Source of the DNA: Ryuthela nishihirai | Lineage: Eukaryota; Arthropoda; Arachnida; Araneae; Heptathelidae | DNA: 64,000 nucleotides | Assembly (NCBI GenBank): GCA_038380435.1 | Contig: JAWZYU010000001.1 | Span: 19,634,001-19,698,000 of the forward strand | Reading direction: 5' to 3' | Part shown: positions 23,345 through 36,363 of the stretch, piece by piece | Numbering within the stretch: position 1 is the first letter of the stretch | Layout: each line of letters opens with the position of its first letter | Translations under genes and position numbers: made by a program | Notes under the pieces: generated by a model | The model's input: only the letters and a program-made list of their open reading frames with translations | What the model was told of the DNA's origin: nothing | Databases searched by the model: none

Positions 23345-23790
23345 GATAAACCTTTTTACCTTACTTTTAAACCCTATTGTTAATCTGTCTGATAAAAACA
23401 TCTCCCAAAATGAACTGGTTGCTCTGGAACTTTGGCCCTAAATTAAGCCTATTCCACAGAAAATTAGATATGAAAAAGATCTCGAAAATTTTAAATATTG
23501 TCAGTAACATGAACAGACATCTAGAAGAGCATCAAATTAATGAAACGAGAGTCTTCAAAATTCATGAAATGCCGACAGAAGTCTCCCCCTATTCAGAAAC
23601 CTCTCATACGAGTATTTTCAGGCCTACAAAAACGTAAGAAACACCCCAACATTGATATCCCATTAGCTGACAAAGCATGTCAGTTTATCATCAAGAACAA
23701 AAATGATTATGATGCCAAAGTTTTGGACTTTTTAAGTAGTTCCAATTGTACTAATCTAAATCAGAGCAGCCAACTATTCTGAATTAATCC
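23345..23790 (+). pseudogene. Penelope-like N-terminal/RT-entry fragment
   Basis: After a frameshift the reading gives NLSDKNISQNELVALE and then RKKHPNIDIPLADKACQFII followed by KNKNDYDAKVLDFLSSS. This follows the pattern of Penelope-like proteins before the RT core (a NLS-x-LT block, then NPDIVIRPADKGGATV-x-DY). The stop after SSQLF ends it. It lies in the same orientation as the C-terminal-like piece at 22600-22783, which would fit a tandem arrangement. Confidence 0.5.
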
Positions 23791-24062
23791 GATTTTTGCT
23801 TTAAAATCCGAAAATCCAATTTTAGGATTTTTTTTTTTACTTTTACATTTACGAAAATCTGCTTCCAAATTGTACAGTATTTTTGTCCTTTTCCTAATAG
23901 GTGAATGGTTAATGAAAGGGAAGAATTGTTTCCGATTTAGCTCTTTTACTGTACTAAAGGTGCAGCTGTGTCTCCACTTCTTAATCTGTGCTGCTTGTAG
24001 TCACACCTGCATACCAACCAGAGAAAAGCTATAGGACTGCAGATGATCATTTCTGGACAAAA

Positions 24063-24300
24063 CACGACATGTTGAAACAAAATGAAACACTGCCTGCAAG
24101 AGCTCCGACCCAGGTATATATACTGCTCACAAAAATTAGGGGATATATTATCGCTTCATATTCATTTTGAAATATTCCCTAATATTTGTGAGCAGTGTAT
24201 ATATCATTCGTGACCTTGGCATGTAACACTGATTGGTTGCACACATGCTTCCTTGCATAATGCAGAGGTAGTTTTACCACAAGTGGCTAACCTTCTTAAG
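24063..24300 (-). mobile_element. Tc1 end fragment related to 20888-22062, split by a MITE
   Basis: The segments acactgcctgcaagagct (24085 on) and tgcataatgcagaggtagtt (24255 on) match 21945-22045 of the nearby Tc1. The outer end is lost. A 75-bp hairpin MITE interrupts it at 24123-24197. Confidence 0.75.
24123..24197. mobile_element. 75-bp hairpin MITE (CTGCTCACAAAAATTAGGG ends)
   Basis: The left CTGCTCACAAAAATTAGGG and the right end CCCTAATATTTGTGAGCAG are near-perfect inverses, flanked by TA/TATA. The match to the related Tc1 fragment at 21960 shows the uninterrupted target. Such ends are typical of Tc1-type non-autonomous elements. Confidence 0.82.
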
Positions 24301-24801
24301 GTGTGTAAAGGGCAAAAGTTTAAGGTTTGTTTTTAGTAGGATAATAAATTGTAAATGAATTTATTATAGTATGATAGCTTTTCATCGTATCAAACAATTT
24401 ATTCAATTCTCTATTAATGTTTTGTGCAGCTCTGTTCTTGAATTTTTTTTTTTTTTTTGAAGGTTTAACCTTCTAAAGTGAATAAAAGGAGTTTGTTTAG
24501 GAGAGTAAGTTCTGAAAATAAAATGCAGATTTAACTAACATAATTGTGATTTTTAAACATAATTTGGATTTAATTCCTATATATGTAGCAAAAAGGTATT
24601 TGAGAAGTATACTGAAAGTTGCAAACAATTTATAGTATTTATTTAATCTTTAGCAATGTTTTAAATTCTCCATTTAAAATAGTGTTAAAAAACTCCTTTT
24701 AAAATGGTTTTCTCTGATGAGATTATCTTGTTCTGGGTATTTTTTAATAATGCAAATGGCTGTGCATTGTTTACCATAGTGTTTTTTAGGCTTCTTTTCT
24801 C
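24301..24801. other. No recognisable feature
   Basis: AT-rich with a T-tract near 24447. No motif was seen. Confidence 0.4.
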
Positions 24802-27206
24802 CAGTAGGATGGAAGGAGAGCTATGCACCAATCCCCTGTGATGATGCATAGAACCGGTCAGGCCTAGCACCTAATGTCCGACCCTGTCTTCTCGTGGTGC
24901 AGACTGTTAGTACCTTTCAAAAGAGATAATCTCTTGTGGAAGTGAACAGAAGGGGAAGGCTGCCAGATTAGTGTGGACTACTGATCTAGACAACTCTGGC
25001 TACTTTTCTTTTTTTTCTACCCTGCTGAGGAGTGGTTAACCACACAGGGTCCTGGTGCTGACCACATACTACCCACTGGACTGAATTATGACTGAGCTTG
25101 ATTATGGATCCTGAATTTGCTGCACTGGCGGGCTTCTGTGGAGGGAAAATCTTCCGCTGTGCTTTCTGTTTGTGGGTTGACAGCCTAAGTGAATAGATTC
25201 AAAGGATATGTTTATCAGCTGGTGGATAATCCTGAACAGAGGTCGTCACAGGCACCTGAACTTCTATTGGCATCATCAAATTCTACTTTGGAGGAAGTCT
25301 TCCAGTGTAGATGACTTCAGCCTTTAGTGGTGGGGGAACAGGTCTTTGCCCCATGTCTGCAATTGGGAGGCTGTTTGATATTGTCGGCATTCCCTCTCTC
25401 AATAAACATAGTTTCTTTAAACATCCCACTAACCATTTTCTCTCCATAGGTAGTTGGAATGTGAGGACTCTATACAGAGCTTATTGTCTTAATGTCCTCA
25501 CACAAGAATTTCACCATTATAATTTAGATATTCTCGGCTTGCAAGAGATCAGATGGACAGATAAAGGTCAGATTCTTAAAAATAAACTTAAATTTCTTTT
25601 TTCAGGGAGGGAAGATAATAAGGATCACCAAGGCATGGGCCTGCTTCTCAACAGACACGCTAGTGATGCTCTTCTAGGATACAAGTGCATTAATGAAAGG
25701 TTTCTTACAGCAAAATTTCAGACAAGCGTTAAAGACTTGAATGTTATCTGCTGTTATGCCCCCACGGAGGATGAGGATAGGTTTTACAGACAACTTCAGG
25801 ATATTTTGAATTCTGTCACGAAAGGAGATATTACCCTTGTTCTAGGTGACTTCAATGCCAAAGTTGGTACTGACTCTGACCTTTGGGGAAGGGTGATAGG
25901 CCTTTTTGGTATTGGTAATGGCAATGGACAACTTTCCTACAGGTAAGTAAACTCGATAGTTTCAGAATAACTAACACATATTATAAACACCACGACATAC
26001 ATAAATACACATAGGTTTCACCTGATGGGCTGCATAAGAATATGATTATATATTAATTAACAGCAAATGGGCTAGTTCTGTTAGGAATAACAGGGCATAT
26101 AGGGGAGCTGAAATTGGATCTGACCATTACCTTGTTAAAAGTGTCTTGCAACTCAAACTTAAAAAGTGTTGTGCTAAAGTTAAAAAATTTACCTTTAATA
26201 CTGAAGCTCTGAAAGACCCAATTATAGCTAAAGCTTACCATGATGGGTTAGTCATCATGAGTCATGGTTCGCTCACTACTGAAGTTGACGAATAGAACCA
26301 TCTTAAACAGGCTTTTTTGGAAACAGTACTCTTTTAGGAAAAAAGGAGCAGAGGAGGCAGAATTATTTGAGTGATAAGGCACTTGAGCTTATTTCAGAAA
26401 GGAAGAACTGTAGGTCTTAATCAATGCCCTACCAGTCCCAATAGAAAGGATTACAGAGAGCTTAATAAACGTGTAAAGGATCAGTTAGCTGCTGATAAGA
26501 ATCTTTAGCTTAATAGCTTGGCTGACAAAACATAGAAAGCAGTTAGACAGCACAACAGCAAAGAACTGTACCAGATAGTTAATGTTAGAAAACGGACAGG
26601 CATACAGGGATTGAAGGATAAACAAGGTAAGGTTATATAGAAGGTGATGATTCTGTCATGGCTAGGTGGTCTGAGCATTTCAGTTGATGTTTTAAACAAT
26701 GTGGTTAGTTCTATTCCCATTGTTTGCAATGATGATAGATGCATTGGTGGCTTTAATGTTGGCCCTATAACACAATCTGAAGTTATTTTGGCTGTTTCTA
26801 AACTTAAACTACATAAATCCCCAGGGGTAGATGAAATTACTACAGAAATGCTTAGAGATTTAAGAATCTATGGAGAGTGTGGAGAAATAGGCGTATACAC
26901 CTAAAGACTAAAATTAGACTGTATAATAGTTTGGTTCTTTCTAGGGTTAGTTATGGTAGTGAAACTTGGACACTTTGTGAACAAGATAACAGGAAACTTG
27001 ATGCTTTTGATTCCAGATGCTTACGCAGTATCATCTAGGTTCTGTTTGGCATTGGGCAGACATTGCCAAACAGAATCTTGTTAAAATTGGTGTGCAGTGG
27101 ACAGATGCAGCAGATATAGCTCAGGTCAGATATGCTTGGAGAACTAAACTGCATGGTCTGGTTGGACCTCCATAGCCCATGGCTGCTTGAGGACGATGAT
27201 GATTGC
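24802..27206 (+). mobile_element. LINE-2: RTE-like copy with a large internal deletion
   Basis: The start (ggaaggagagctatgcacc) matches the 5' ends of the full-length LINEs, and the end (ggctgcttgaggacgatgatgatt) matches their 3' ends. Between them it has the whole endonuclease and linker, then jumps at about 26854 from the start of the RT (TEMLR) straight to RIYGECGEIGVYT, losing about 1 kb of RT including the catalytic box. A second scar near 27037-27064 carries a small inverted repeat. It lies in the UBE2D intron, antisense to the gene. Confidence 0.85.
25311..25946 (+). pseudogene. RTE-like endonuclease domain (LINE-2)
   Basis: The reading frame of about 211 residues has SIGSWNVRTLYRAY, LGLQEIRWTDKG, GMGLLLNRHASDALL, NVICCYAPTED and LVLGDFNAKVGTDSDLWG, the successive motifs of the apurinic-type endonuclease of RTE elements. 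The frame is lost after NGNGQ by a small deletion, and the C-terminal part (NTRAYRGAEIGSDHYL equivalent, near 26090) is in a different frame. Confidence 0.82.
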
Positions 27207-27224
27207 TATTGGGAGTTGTGTGTG

Positions 27225-27245
27225 TGTGTGGGGAGGGGGGGGGGT
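27225..27245. repeat. GT/G microsatellite
   Basis: A run of tgtgtgtgtg is followed by a G-rich run, close to the LINE-2 3' end. Confidence 0.8.
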
Positions 27246-27299
27246 ACATTAATCACCAATTTTAGGATGTATTATGAAAGTGTTCTAAAGGGTTTGGTA

Positions 27300-27670
27300 G
27301 GTGAGCATTAGTGCAAGTGGCAGACTGGGATCGGCACTTCCCATAAAAATCCATCTCTGTGATTTCCCATAATCCCACACCCTCTCCCAATCTCAGTCAC
27401 ATGCAGATCACATTACGGCCACCTGCACATCCACTGACCACTCCAATCCTCAGAGCTGCACCACTGACAATTCAATTTATGGCACCCCACCCCTCCCCCA
27501 CACTCAACAACTGCCCCTCCTGCATTAGCTTAAGCTCCTCACTTCCCACCTGAAGAAATGCCAAAAGTATGGGCGCGAAACGGGTGTTGTGGATCAAAAA
27601 TTTTTTTAAGCAGTCTATGCTATCAAGGTATAAATGGTTATTTCCTTCGCCAAGGCAGGTAGAGACCATT
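27300..27670. other. C-rich block with a CTGAAGA...CGAAAC motif
   Basis: The block at 27360-27545 is strikingly C-rich and poor in G on the plus strand. At 27550-27581 it holds CTGAAGA then CGAAAC, spaced as in the ctgaagaa...cgaaacg signature at the ends of several animal retroelements, including Penelope-like ones, where it can be part of a hammerhead ribozyme. A convincing stem II is not evident here, so this is only a possible relic. Confidence 0.3.
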
Positions 27671-29069
27671 GGTATCTGTTATCCTTCTTTTAATCTCCAC
27701 TAAGACATCACTTGCCAGCAAGAACATCGATTATTAAATTTGTCACCGAATTCCTGTTATTACCCATCCTCTATGGTACATAAATCTCTCCTTAACTGTT
27801 GATACACAGTAGCATAATCCATGTGTTGAAGTGCTTAAAAACATTTTTAACAGTGTCATAGAGAATTAAATAACTTTAATTATAATGCACTTTATAGAAA
27901 TTTCATCAAGTGCTTATTTTTTGTGGATCATAATGTTTGTTGTCCTAATATCACGATGAGCAGTTAAGGCTGGTACAAGTGTACAGAGATTCCTATTTTA
28001 TCCTATTTTTGCTGCTTATTGAGAATTTTTAGGTTGTTTAAAACCTGCAAGTATTTTTTGACCATGGAAATGGGTTTATAAAACTTATTCAAGTATCTTT
28101 TTCAATTTGTATGGATCTTTTTGCTAAGTATATATATATTCATTTTGTCAATAAAGTATGCAATACAATGTAGAATTTCTAACGATTTTATAAATTTTCT
28201 AATCAGGTGTACTTGAGTCTTGTTTGTTGGTTAACTGATGATACAGATTCTAGAAACTTAAAACATTCCTCCTTTCTTATAAATCATCACTTTAATTCTT
28301 TACAATCAAAATAAATTACTTTATCTTCTTTTGATCATTAAAGACAACAAAATCTAACAGGCATATATTTTTCTGGATGCACGAAGTAAAGGGTTATGGT
28401 ATATCAAACATTTATTTACAAGAACTCTAGTTATTTATGAATAACAGAAATAATAAGTAAGAAAAGTTTTGAAAAACTCTTAAACATGTCGGTAACAAGT
28501 TCATAAGAAACACTAAGCATCAACAGCACTTATTCTATTAAACAATTGAAAGCCTTAGAGTGACAGTATCTAAACGAGGCCCATCTGACACATACTTAGT
28601 GAAGAGCCACTAGGAAAAAAAATTATACTCTTAAAGAAGCCACTAGGAAAAAAAATTATACTCTTAAAGCCACAGGAAAAATTCTCTACTTAAAAATGAA
28701 AACTTTCTTAATGAGTACTGAATTTGGAAAATCAATTAGTTATGCACCTACAAATGTTTTGTCAAAAAACTGCAAGAAGTGAGCCAGTTTCAACATTTTG
28801 ATTATTTGTTTTATTAGCTGCAGGTTAGACACTGTTCAAAACTGTTAGAAAATAACAAATGTGCTAGAAGTGCTTAAGTGGATCAGCAAATAAGGTTACA
28901 AGGTAACCATATTTTCAATATATATGACAAAAGGAAATCCTGATGACATAGTCAAATATATATTATAGTGCACCCGATTAGCAACACAGTGGGGTTTACA
29001 GAATACATGCAGGTATATGAGTGGAGATGTGGCAGTTCTAGATGACTGAGGTTGCAAAGCTGGTCTTGA
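27671..29069. other. Intron sequence, no recognised element; one tandem duplication
   Basis: AT-rich UBE2D intron. A block of about 34 bp, gccactaggaaaaaaaatta plus ctcttaaag, is repeated at about 28609 and 28642, with a third partial unit. Nothing else was recognised. Confidence 0.5.
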
Positions 29070-29655
29070 AGTCCAACCAGTTATTCATTTTCTGTGGACA
29101 AGGAAAGTTTATGCAGGTGAAATCCACTGACAGCTCGTTGAAGTGTATGGAGAGAGTGTGATGTCACGTCAGCACGTCACCAAAAGGTGCCAGAGGTTTT
29201 CGGCAGGCAGTGATACTGAACCAGATGACGATCTCAGTAGGCATCCCCAGCAGCTCTACAACAGAAGTGAATGCAGCACACATTCAACAGGATCAATGTG
29301 TCACTTTGCAGCATACTGCATCCAAGCCAGCATGTCATATGAGTATTGTCCAACACATTGTCAGAGGAGTTACGGTACCATAAGATGTGTGCAAGGTGGG
29401 TTCTGTATGCATTACCAGAAAACAAGTGGAACAAATGGAAGCTAGTCTTGCATTGCTACAACAGAGGGAACAAACTTTCTTCTTCAAGTGATGACAAACA
29501 ATAAAACATGGGTCCACCATTACATGCCAAGCAGAAAGCATGAGTCAATGGAGTGGAAACACCAAACATCGACAAGAAAGAAGTTCAAAGTGACACCTTC
29601 CATAGGAAAAGTGTTAGCTATTGTCTTTTGGTCAGGCAGGCTGTGGTTCAGTCAT
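29070..29655 (+). pseudogene. Mariner transposase, N-terminal two thirds, cut by a LINE
   Basis: It reads VYGESVMSRQHVTKRCQRFS-like sequence (DNA-binding domain), KVCARWVL-like and MEASLALLQ blocks, then VMTNNKTWVHHY (first catalytic site, Asp-Glu changed) and FKVTPSIGKVLAIVFW. It ends abruptly where LINE sequence begins. The rest of the protein resumes at 30908. Single-base shifts and stops are present. Confidence 0.78.
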
Positions 29656-30000
29656 TCTGAATAGTTCCACTCTTGAACAGGTGTCTTAGTTTAATTACCT
29701 CGGAGCTATGTAACAAGATACTGCTAATGTGCAGCATGAGATTAACATACGAATAGGGATTGCTACTGGAACTTCTAAGAATCTATGGAGAATGTGGAGA
29801 AATAGGCATATACACCTAAAATTAGACTGTATAAATAGTTTGGTTCTTTCTAGAGTTAGTTGGTAATGGTAATGAAATGTGGACCCTTTGTAAACAAGAA
29901 AACAAGAAATGATGCTTTTGATACCAGATGTTTACACAGTATCTTGGGTATTAGATGGTTCAGCATTGTAGGTAATGATGAGGTTATGCTATTTTCTAAA
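29656..30000 (+). mobile_element. LINE-6: RTE-like fragment (RT C-terminal region)
   Basis: It starts at the SSTLEQVS-equivalent (ttgaacaggtgtc) and runs through the ARRIGIATGTSKNLWRMW-like and LGIRWFS blocks seen in the other LINEs. After about 30000 the sequence is unrelated for about 540 bp, and LINE sequence then restarts at 30541 with a short overlap of the same region. Confidence 0.75.
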
Positions 30001-30540
30001 AAATTGCAAATCCTTGGTGCAAGAAAAATGAAATGTTTTTCAACAAAATATTTTTATGAGGAAAAGGCACTATACATTGATTATGTCTTCATGTTGTAGG
30101 GACGCTTTATACTATCTAGCCAATCCTGGTTCACATGCAAAAACAGAAGAATTTTCAAAATAAATTAGTCTTATATTATAAAAGTGAATTAATTTCAAAA
30201 TATTTAATATCTTTATATTCAATGTGAAAAGTTACAATCTTATCTATTTTCTTATGAATATTGTTCAGATTAATTCTGTCTCAATCTCCCAACAACAAAT
30301 TCCATATACCTGAATATACCCAAGAAAAATATAAAGAGCAAAGAAAAGAACTTGCAACAATATTTTTTAAATGATAAAACTTATATAATGTGCATCTCAA
30401 TCTATTTGTGTCTGAGCATGCATCTTCCACTTTAAGTTTATTTCTATGATTACACCTAACTATTTACATTTTTTACTCTTCCTATTACGGTACAGTTACA
30501 AACATGTTGGGTTACAATCCAAATTATGATACTTTCAAAG
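30001..30540. other. Unrecognised AT-rich segment between two LINE pieces
   Basis: No motif or terminal repeat was found. The flanking LINE pieces overlap in LINE coordinates, so this is not a simple insertion into one LINE copy. Confidence 0.4.
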
Positions 30541-30905
30541 TCATGCAACTCAATGCTTGCACAGTATCGTGGGCATTAGGTGGCTCAACTTTGTAAGCAA
30601 TAATGAGGTTAGGCAAAGGAGTTGGCAACCTTTCTTTGAGCAACATACTGTGCAGAGAGAGATTCCATTGGTTTGTCCATGTTTCCTGTATGTATAATTA
30701 TTGATTAGTGAATAGAGTTATGAACAGTGTGCCTTAAAGCCTCAGAAAGAGGGGAGACCTAGGATGTAAGCAGACAATGTCAAACAGGATCTTAGAATTG
30801 GTCTGCAGTGGCCAGATGCAGCAGATGTAGCTCAGGACAGTTATGCTTGGAAACTAAATTGCTCAATCTTGTTGAACCTCCATAGCTCATGGCTGCTTGA
30901 GGATG
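30541..30905 (+). mobile_element. LINE-7: RTE-like 3' end fragment
   Basis: It contains the SILGIRWFN-like, RLRWFGH-like and VGVQWPDAADVAQ-like blocks and the LINE 3' end (ccatagctcatggctgcttgaggatgac). Together with LINE-6 it separates the two halves of the mariner. Confidence 0.78.
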
Positions 30906-30907
30906 AC

Positions 30908-31330
30908 TGCGGTGTGCTGTTGGTGGAATTCGCAGAACATGGACACACCATTACCAGTGAATGATACTGACACACTGTAACACTTATGAGATGGCATAGG
31001 AGTAAACGCCATGGTCTCCTTAGCCAAAGTAACTTTCTCATTCATGACAATACCCTCCTGCACACAGTGAACAGAACTTGCTGCAGCAGTTTTGGTGGGA
31101 GGTTCATGGTCATCCCACATACAATCCCAATCTGGCTCCATGAAATTTCCATCTCTTTCCACATCTGAAAGATCACTTGAGGGATATAATTTCTCATCAG
31201 ATGAAGAGGTGCAACATGCTCTCACTGCATGATTGAATCACCAAGGACAGGACTTTTATGCTGATGAAATGGATAACCTCATTACACATAGTTCAATCTC
31301 ATTCAACCAAGTGTTTGAATATTTGTGGTG
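30908..31330 (+). pseudogene. Mariner transposase, C-terminal third
   Basis: It resumes with GVLLVEFAEHGHTITSE, then RSKRHGLLSQSNFLIHDNTL (second catalytic Asp) and, after a frameshift, a PTYNPNL region in which the third Asp of YSPDLAP is Asn, then FHLFPHLK-like and DFYADEM-like blocks. It is the expected continuation of 29070-29655. A minus-strand open frame here (30887-31225) is a shadow. Confidence 0.78.
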
Positions 31331-34430
<3,100 letters not shown>

Positions 34431-34432
34431 TA

Positions 34433-35213
34433 CACTGCTGGCCATTAAATGTGCAACACCAGGAAAGACAAGATATATCGAAGTCATATTTAGTGAATAC
34501 ATAGCTTATGTTACAAAGATCAAATGATTACAAATACAACTCTGTAAATTTGTGGAATACAAAGAAATCAGTATCTTGTGTAGCCACCATGAGTGGCAAT
34601 AACCACTGTTACATGGTCTAGTATTGAGAGGATGAGACATCGGATGTGTGTTTGGGGAATGTCAGTCCATACAGTTTCCTGGCGAGTAGTTAACACTGGT
34701 TGATGTGCAACATACACTAACTGTTGAGCTAAGGTGTTTGATGAGGCTGTACGATTATTCATAGCAATGCGCACGAGATGTCTGTCCTCTCATTCGTGTG
34801 ATAGGGCCTTTGAGATCCCTCACGTCAGCAAGTTCGTTCCTCCTCTACCCACTGACACCATATTCTCACTGTGGTAGCATTCCATCCAACACGAGCACTA
34901 ATGTCTCGGTACGATAATCCACCTTACCCGTCCTCCCTCAAAGTCAGAAACCTGGTCCTATGGATGTCGTGTTCTTCAACGAGGCATACTTGATCCATTA
35001 GTGCACAAGAACTGTGAGCAAACATAATTCCAGTGCTTTACACTGGCTCTTTGTAATCTCCTATACCACTTCCAGGGGGTGTTAGTGTCACACATGATGT
35101 GCTTATGTGCTGTGCTTTGTATCATTTACATGATCTCCCATGGGCTACCCATCTTGCATATTTCGTGACAATCTGACGAGTTCTTGGTGTTGCACTTTTA
35201 ATGGCCATTAGTG
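34433..35213 (-). mobile_element. Non-autonomous Tc1-like element (CACTGCTGGCCATTAA ends)
   Basis: The left CACTGCTGGCCATTAAATGTGCAACACCA-type end and the right inverse (ggtgttgcacttttaatggccattagtg) form terminal repeats of about 29 bp, with TA on the left. On the minus strand it keeps the N-terminal DNA-binding part of a Tc1 transposase (TRFLTLREDG, YRDISARVGWNATTVRIWCQ) with stops, and then passes straight to the end, so the catalytic domain is deleted. Confidence 0.8.
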
Positions 35214-35315
35214 CAGAAGTATTTTGAAAATGACGGTGAATGTCGAAATGTAGATATTGTCAATTCATGAGTTTTGTCCTTTTTACTTGAATTTCTTCAA
35301 AGGTTCGTGTGAAAA

Positions 35316-35455
35316 AAGTTATTGTTGATGCAGCAGGATTTGAAACTAACTCTAGATACATGCCAGAGTGCTCTGTAACCAGTTAAACCATGCATCAGAT
35401 CAACTAGAGTTGTGGGTTTGAGTCCTGCCACATCAGCAATAATTTTTTCAGATGA
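35316..35455 (+). mobile_element. SINE-B copy 4: partial inverted tRNA-like dimer
   Basis: The left part, ttattgttgatgcagcagg to catgcatcag, is an antisense tRNA-like unit whose reverse complement has a tggtttaactggttac-type A box. The right part, from atcaactagag, is a sense unit cut off above the anticodon arm, with a B box (gggtttgagtcc) and catcagcaataattttttcag. It has the same arm order as the copies at 13181 and 35985. Target duplications are not clear. Confidence 0.65.
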
Positions 35456-35984
35456 ATAATTGCTGAATTATACATCTACAGGTAATCTGTGTTTACTACG
35501 GATGGATTCTTTTGTAATTTCATATTTGGCAGAGATGCCTTATCATTTCATTGTTCCTATTGTGAGTCAAGAGTCCTATACTATTACTGCAGCAAAGAAA
35601 TGATCAGATAGTGTGCCATCCATCAATATCATTGGAGAATACCTCTCATGCCCACATATGGAGCACAGAAATCCAAATTGCTTCATAGTAACTTGAAGCA
35701 TAGAGAAGCCCATTTCCAAATATTACTTTGCCCAGGCTCAGGAAAAGCTAACCCAGATGGCAAGCTGAAGCAAAAGGTCATAAAATTTTGTGGTATCATT
35801 TTTAGTTCTTAATATTAAGCAATGAATAGAATCAAAGATGTGCAAATATTTTGTTGCGACCTCATGGATTGGAATGAAACTACACAATTAATACAACTGT
35901 AACCTAAGCAACGTATGATACTGCCAATTTGTTAACATTACTCTATGCTGAAGCAATCCCCTTAATTTAAGCTCAGAAGTTTGA

Positions 35985-36352
35985 CTAAATATTAACCACT
36001 TTGTAAGTCAATTTAATTTTAGAGGAGAAATTGTCTTGAGCCGGGTGGGATATGAACCCACGACCTACTGATAACGTCAGGTGCTCTAAACCACTGAGCT
36101 ACCAGCCGCCGATCAAGATTTCCTCTAATTGATGATATGAACATTCTCAACCTATAGTACATATTCCATTATGTCACACTCTTGATCGGCGGCCGGTAGC
36201 TCAGTGGTTTAGAGCACCTGACATGTTATCAGGAGGTCGTGGATTCATATCCCACCCGGCTCAAGACAATTTTTCCTCTAAAATTAAATAGACTTACAAA
36301 GTGGTTAATATTTAGTATATACCAAGAAAGTTGAGTTTATTCAATATTTAAT
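35985..36352 (+). mobile_element. SINE-P copy 1: inverted tRNA-like dimer with 11-bp target duplication
   Basis: The antisense arm (35985-36170) and sense arm (36180-36314) are near-perfect inverses, each with a tRNA-like core. On the sense arm the core is 36192-36260, with a D stem gctc/gagc, an anticodon stem cctga/tcagg, a B box ggattcatatcc and an acceptor of 5 bp. Two acceptor bases are missing and position 33 is A. A 38-nt tail (36315-36352) occurs on the right only. Imperfect 11-bp duplications (cagaagtttga, ctgaagtctga) flank it at 35974-35984 and 36353-36363. It interrupts repeat E. Confidence 0.85.
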
Positions 36353-36363
36353 CTGAAGTCTGA

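Noticed and set aside
30887..31225. 112-residue acidic minus-strand frame as a gene or piggyBac N-terminus
   Set aside because: The plus strand of the same DNA reads as the C-terminal third of a mariner transposase, so this frame is a shadow.
36192..36260. Functional tRNA gene (anticodon-like TGT)
   Set aside because: The acceptor is short by two bases, position 33 is A, and the same unit recurs at 47016 inside a SINE-like dimer.
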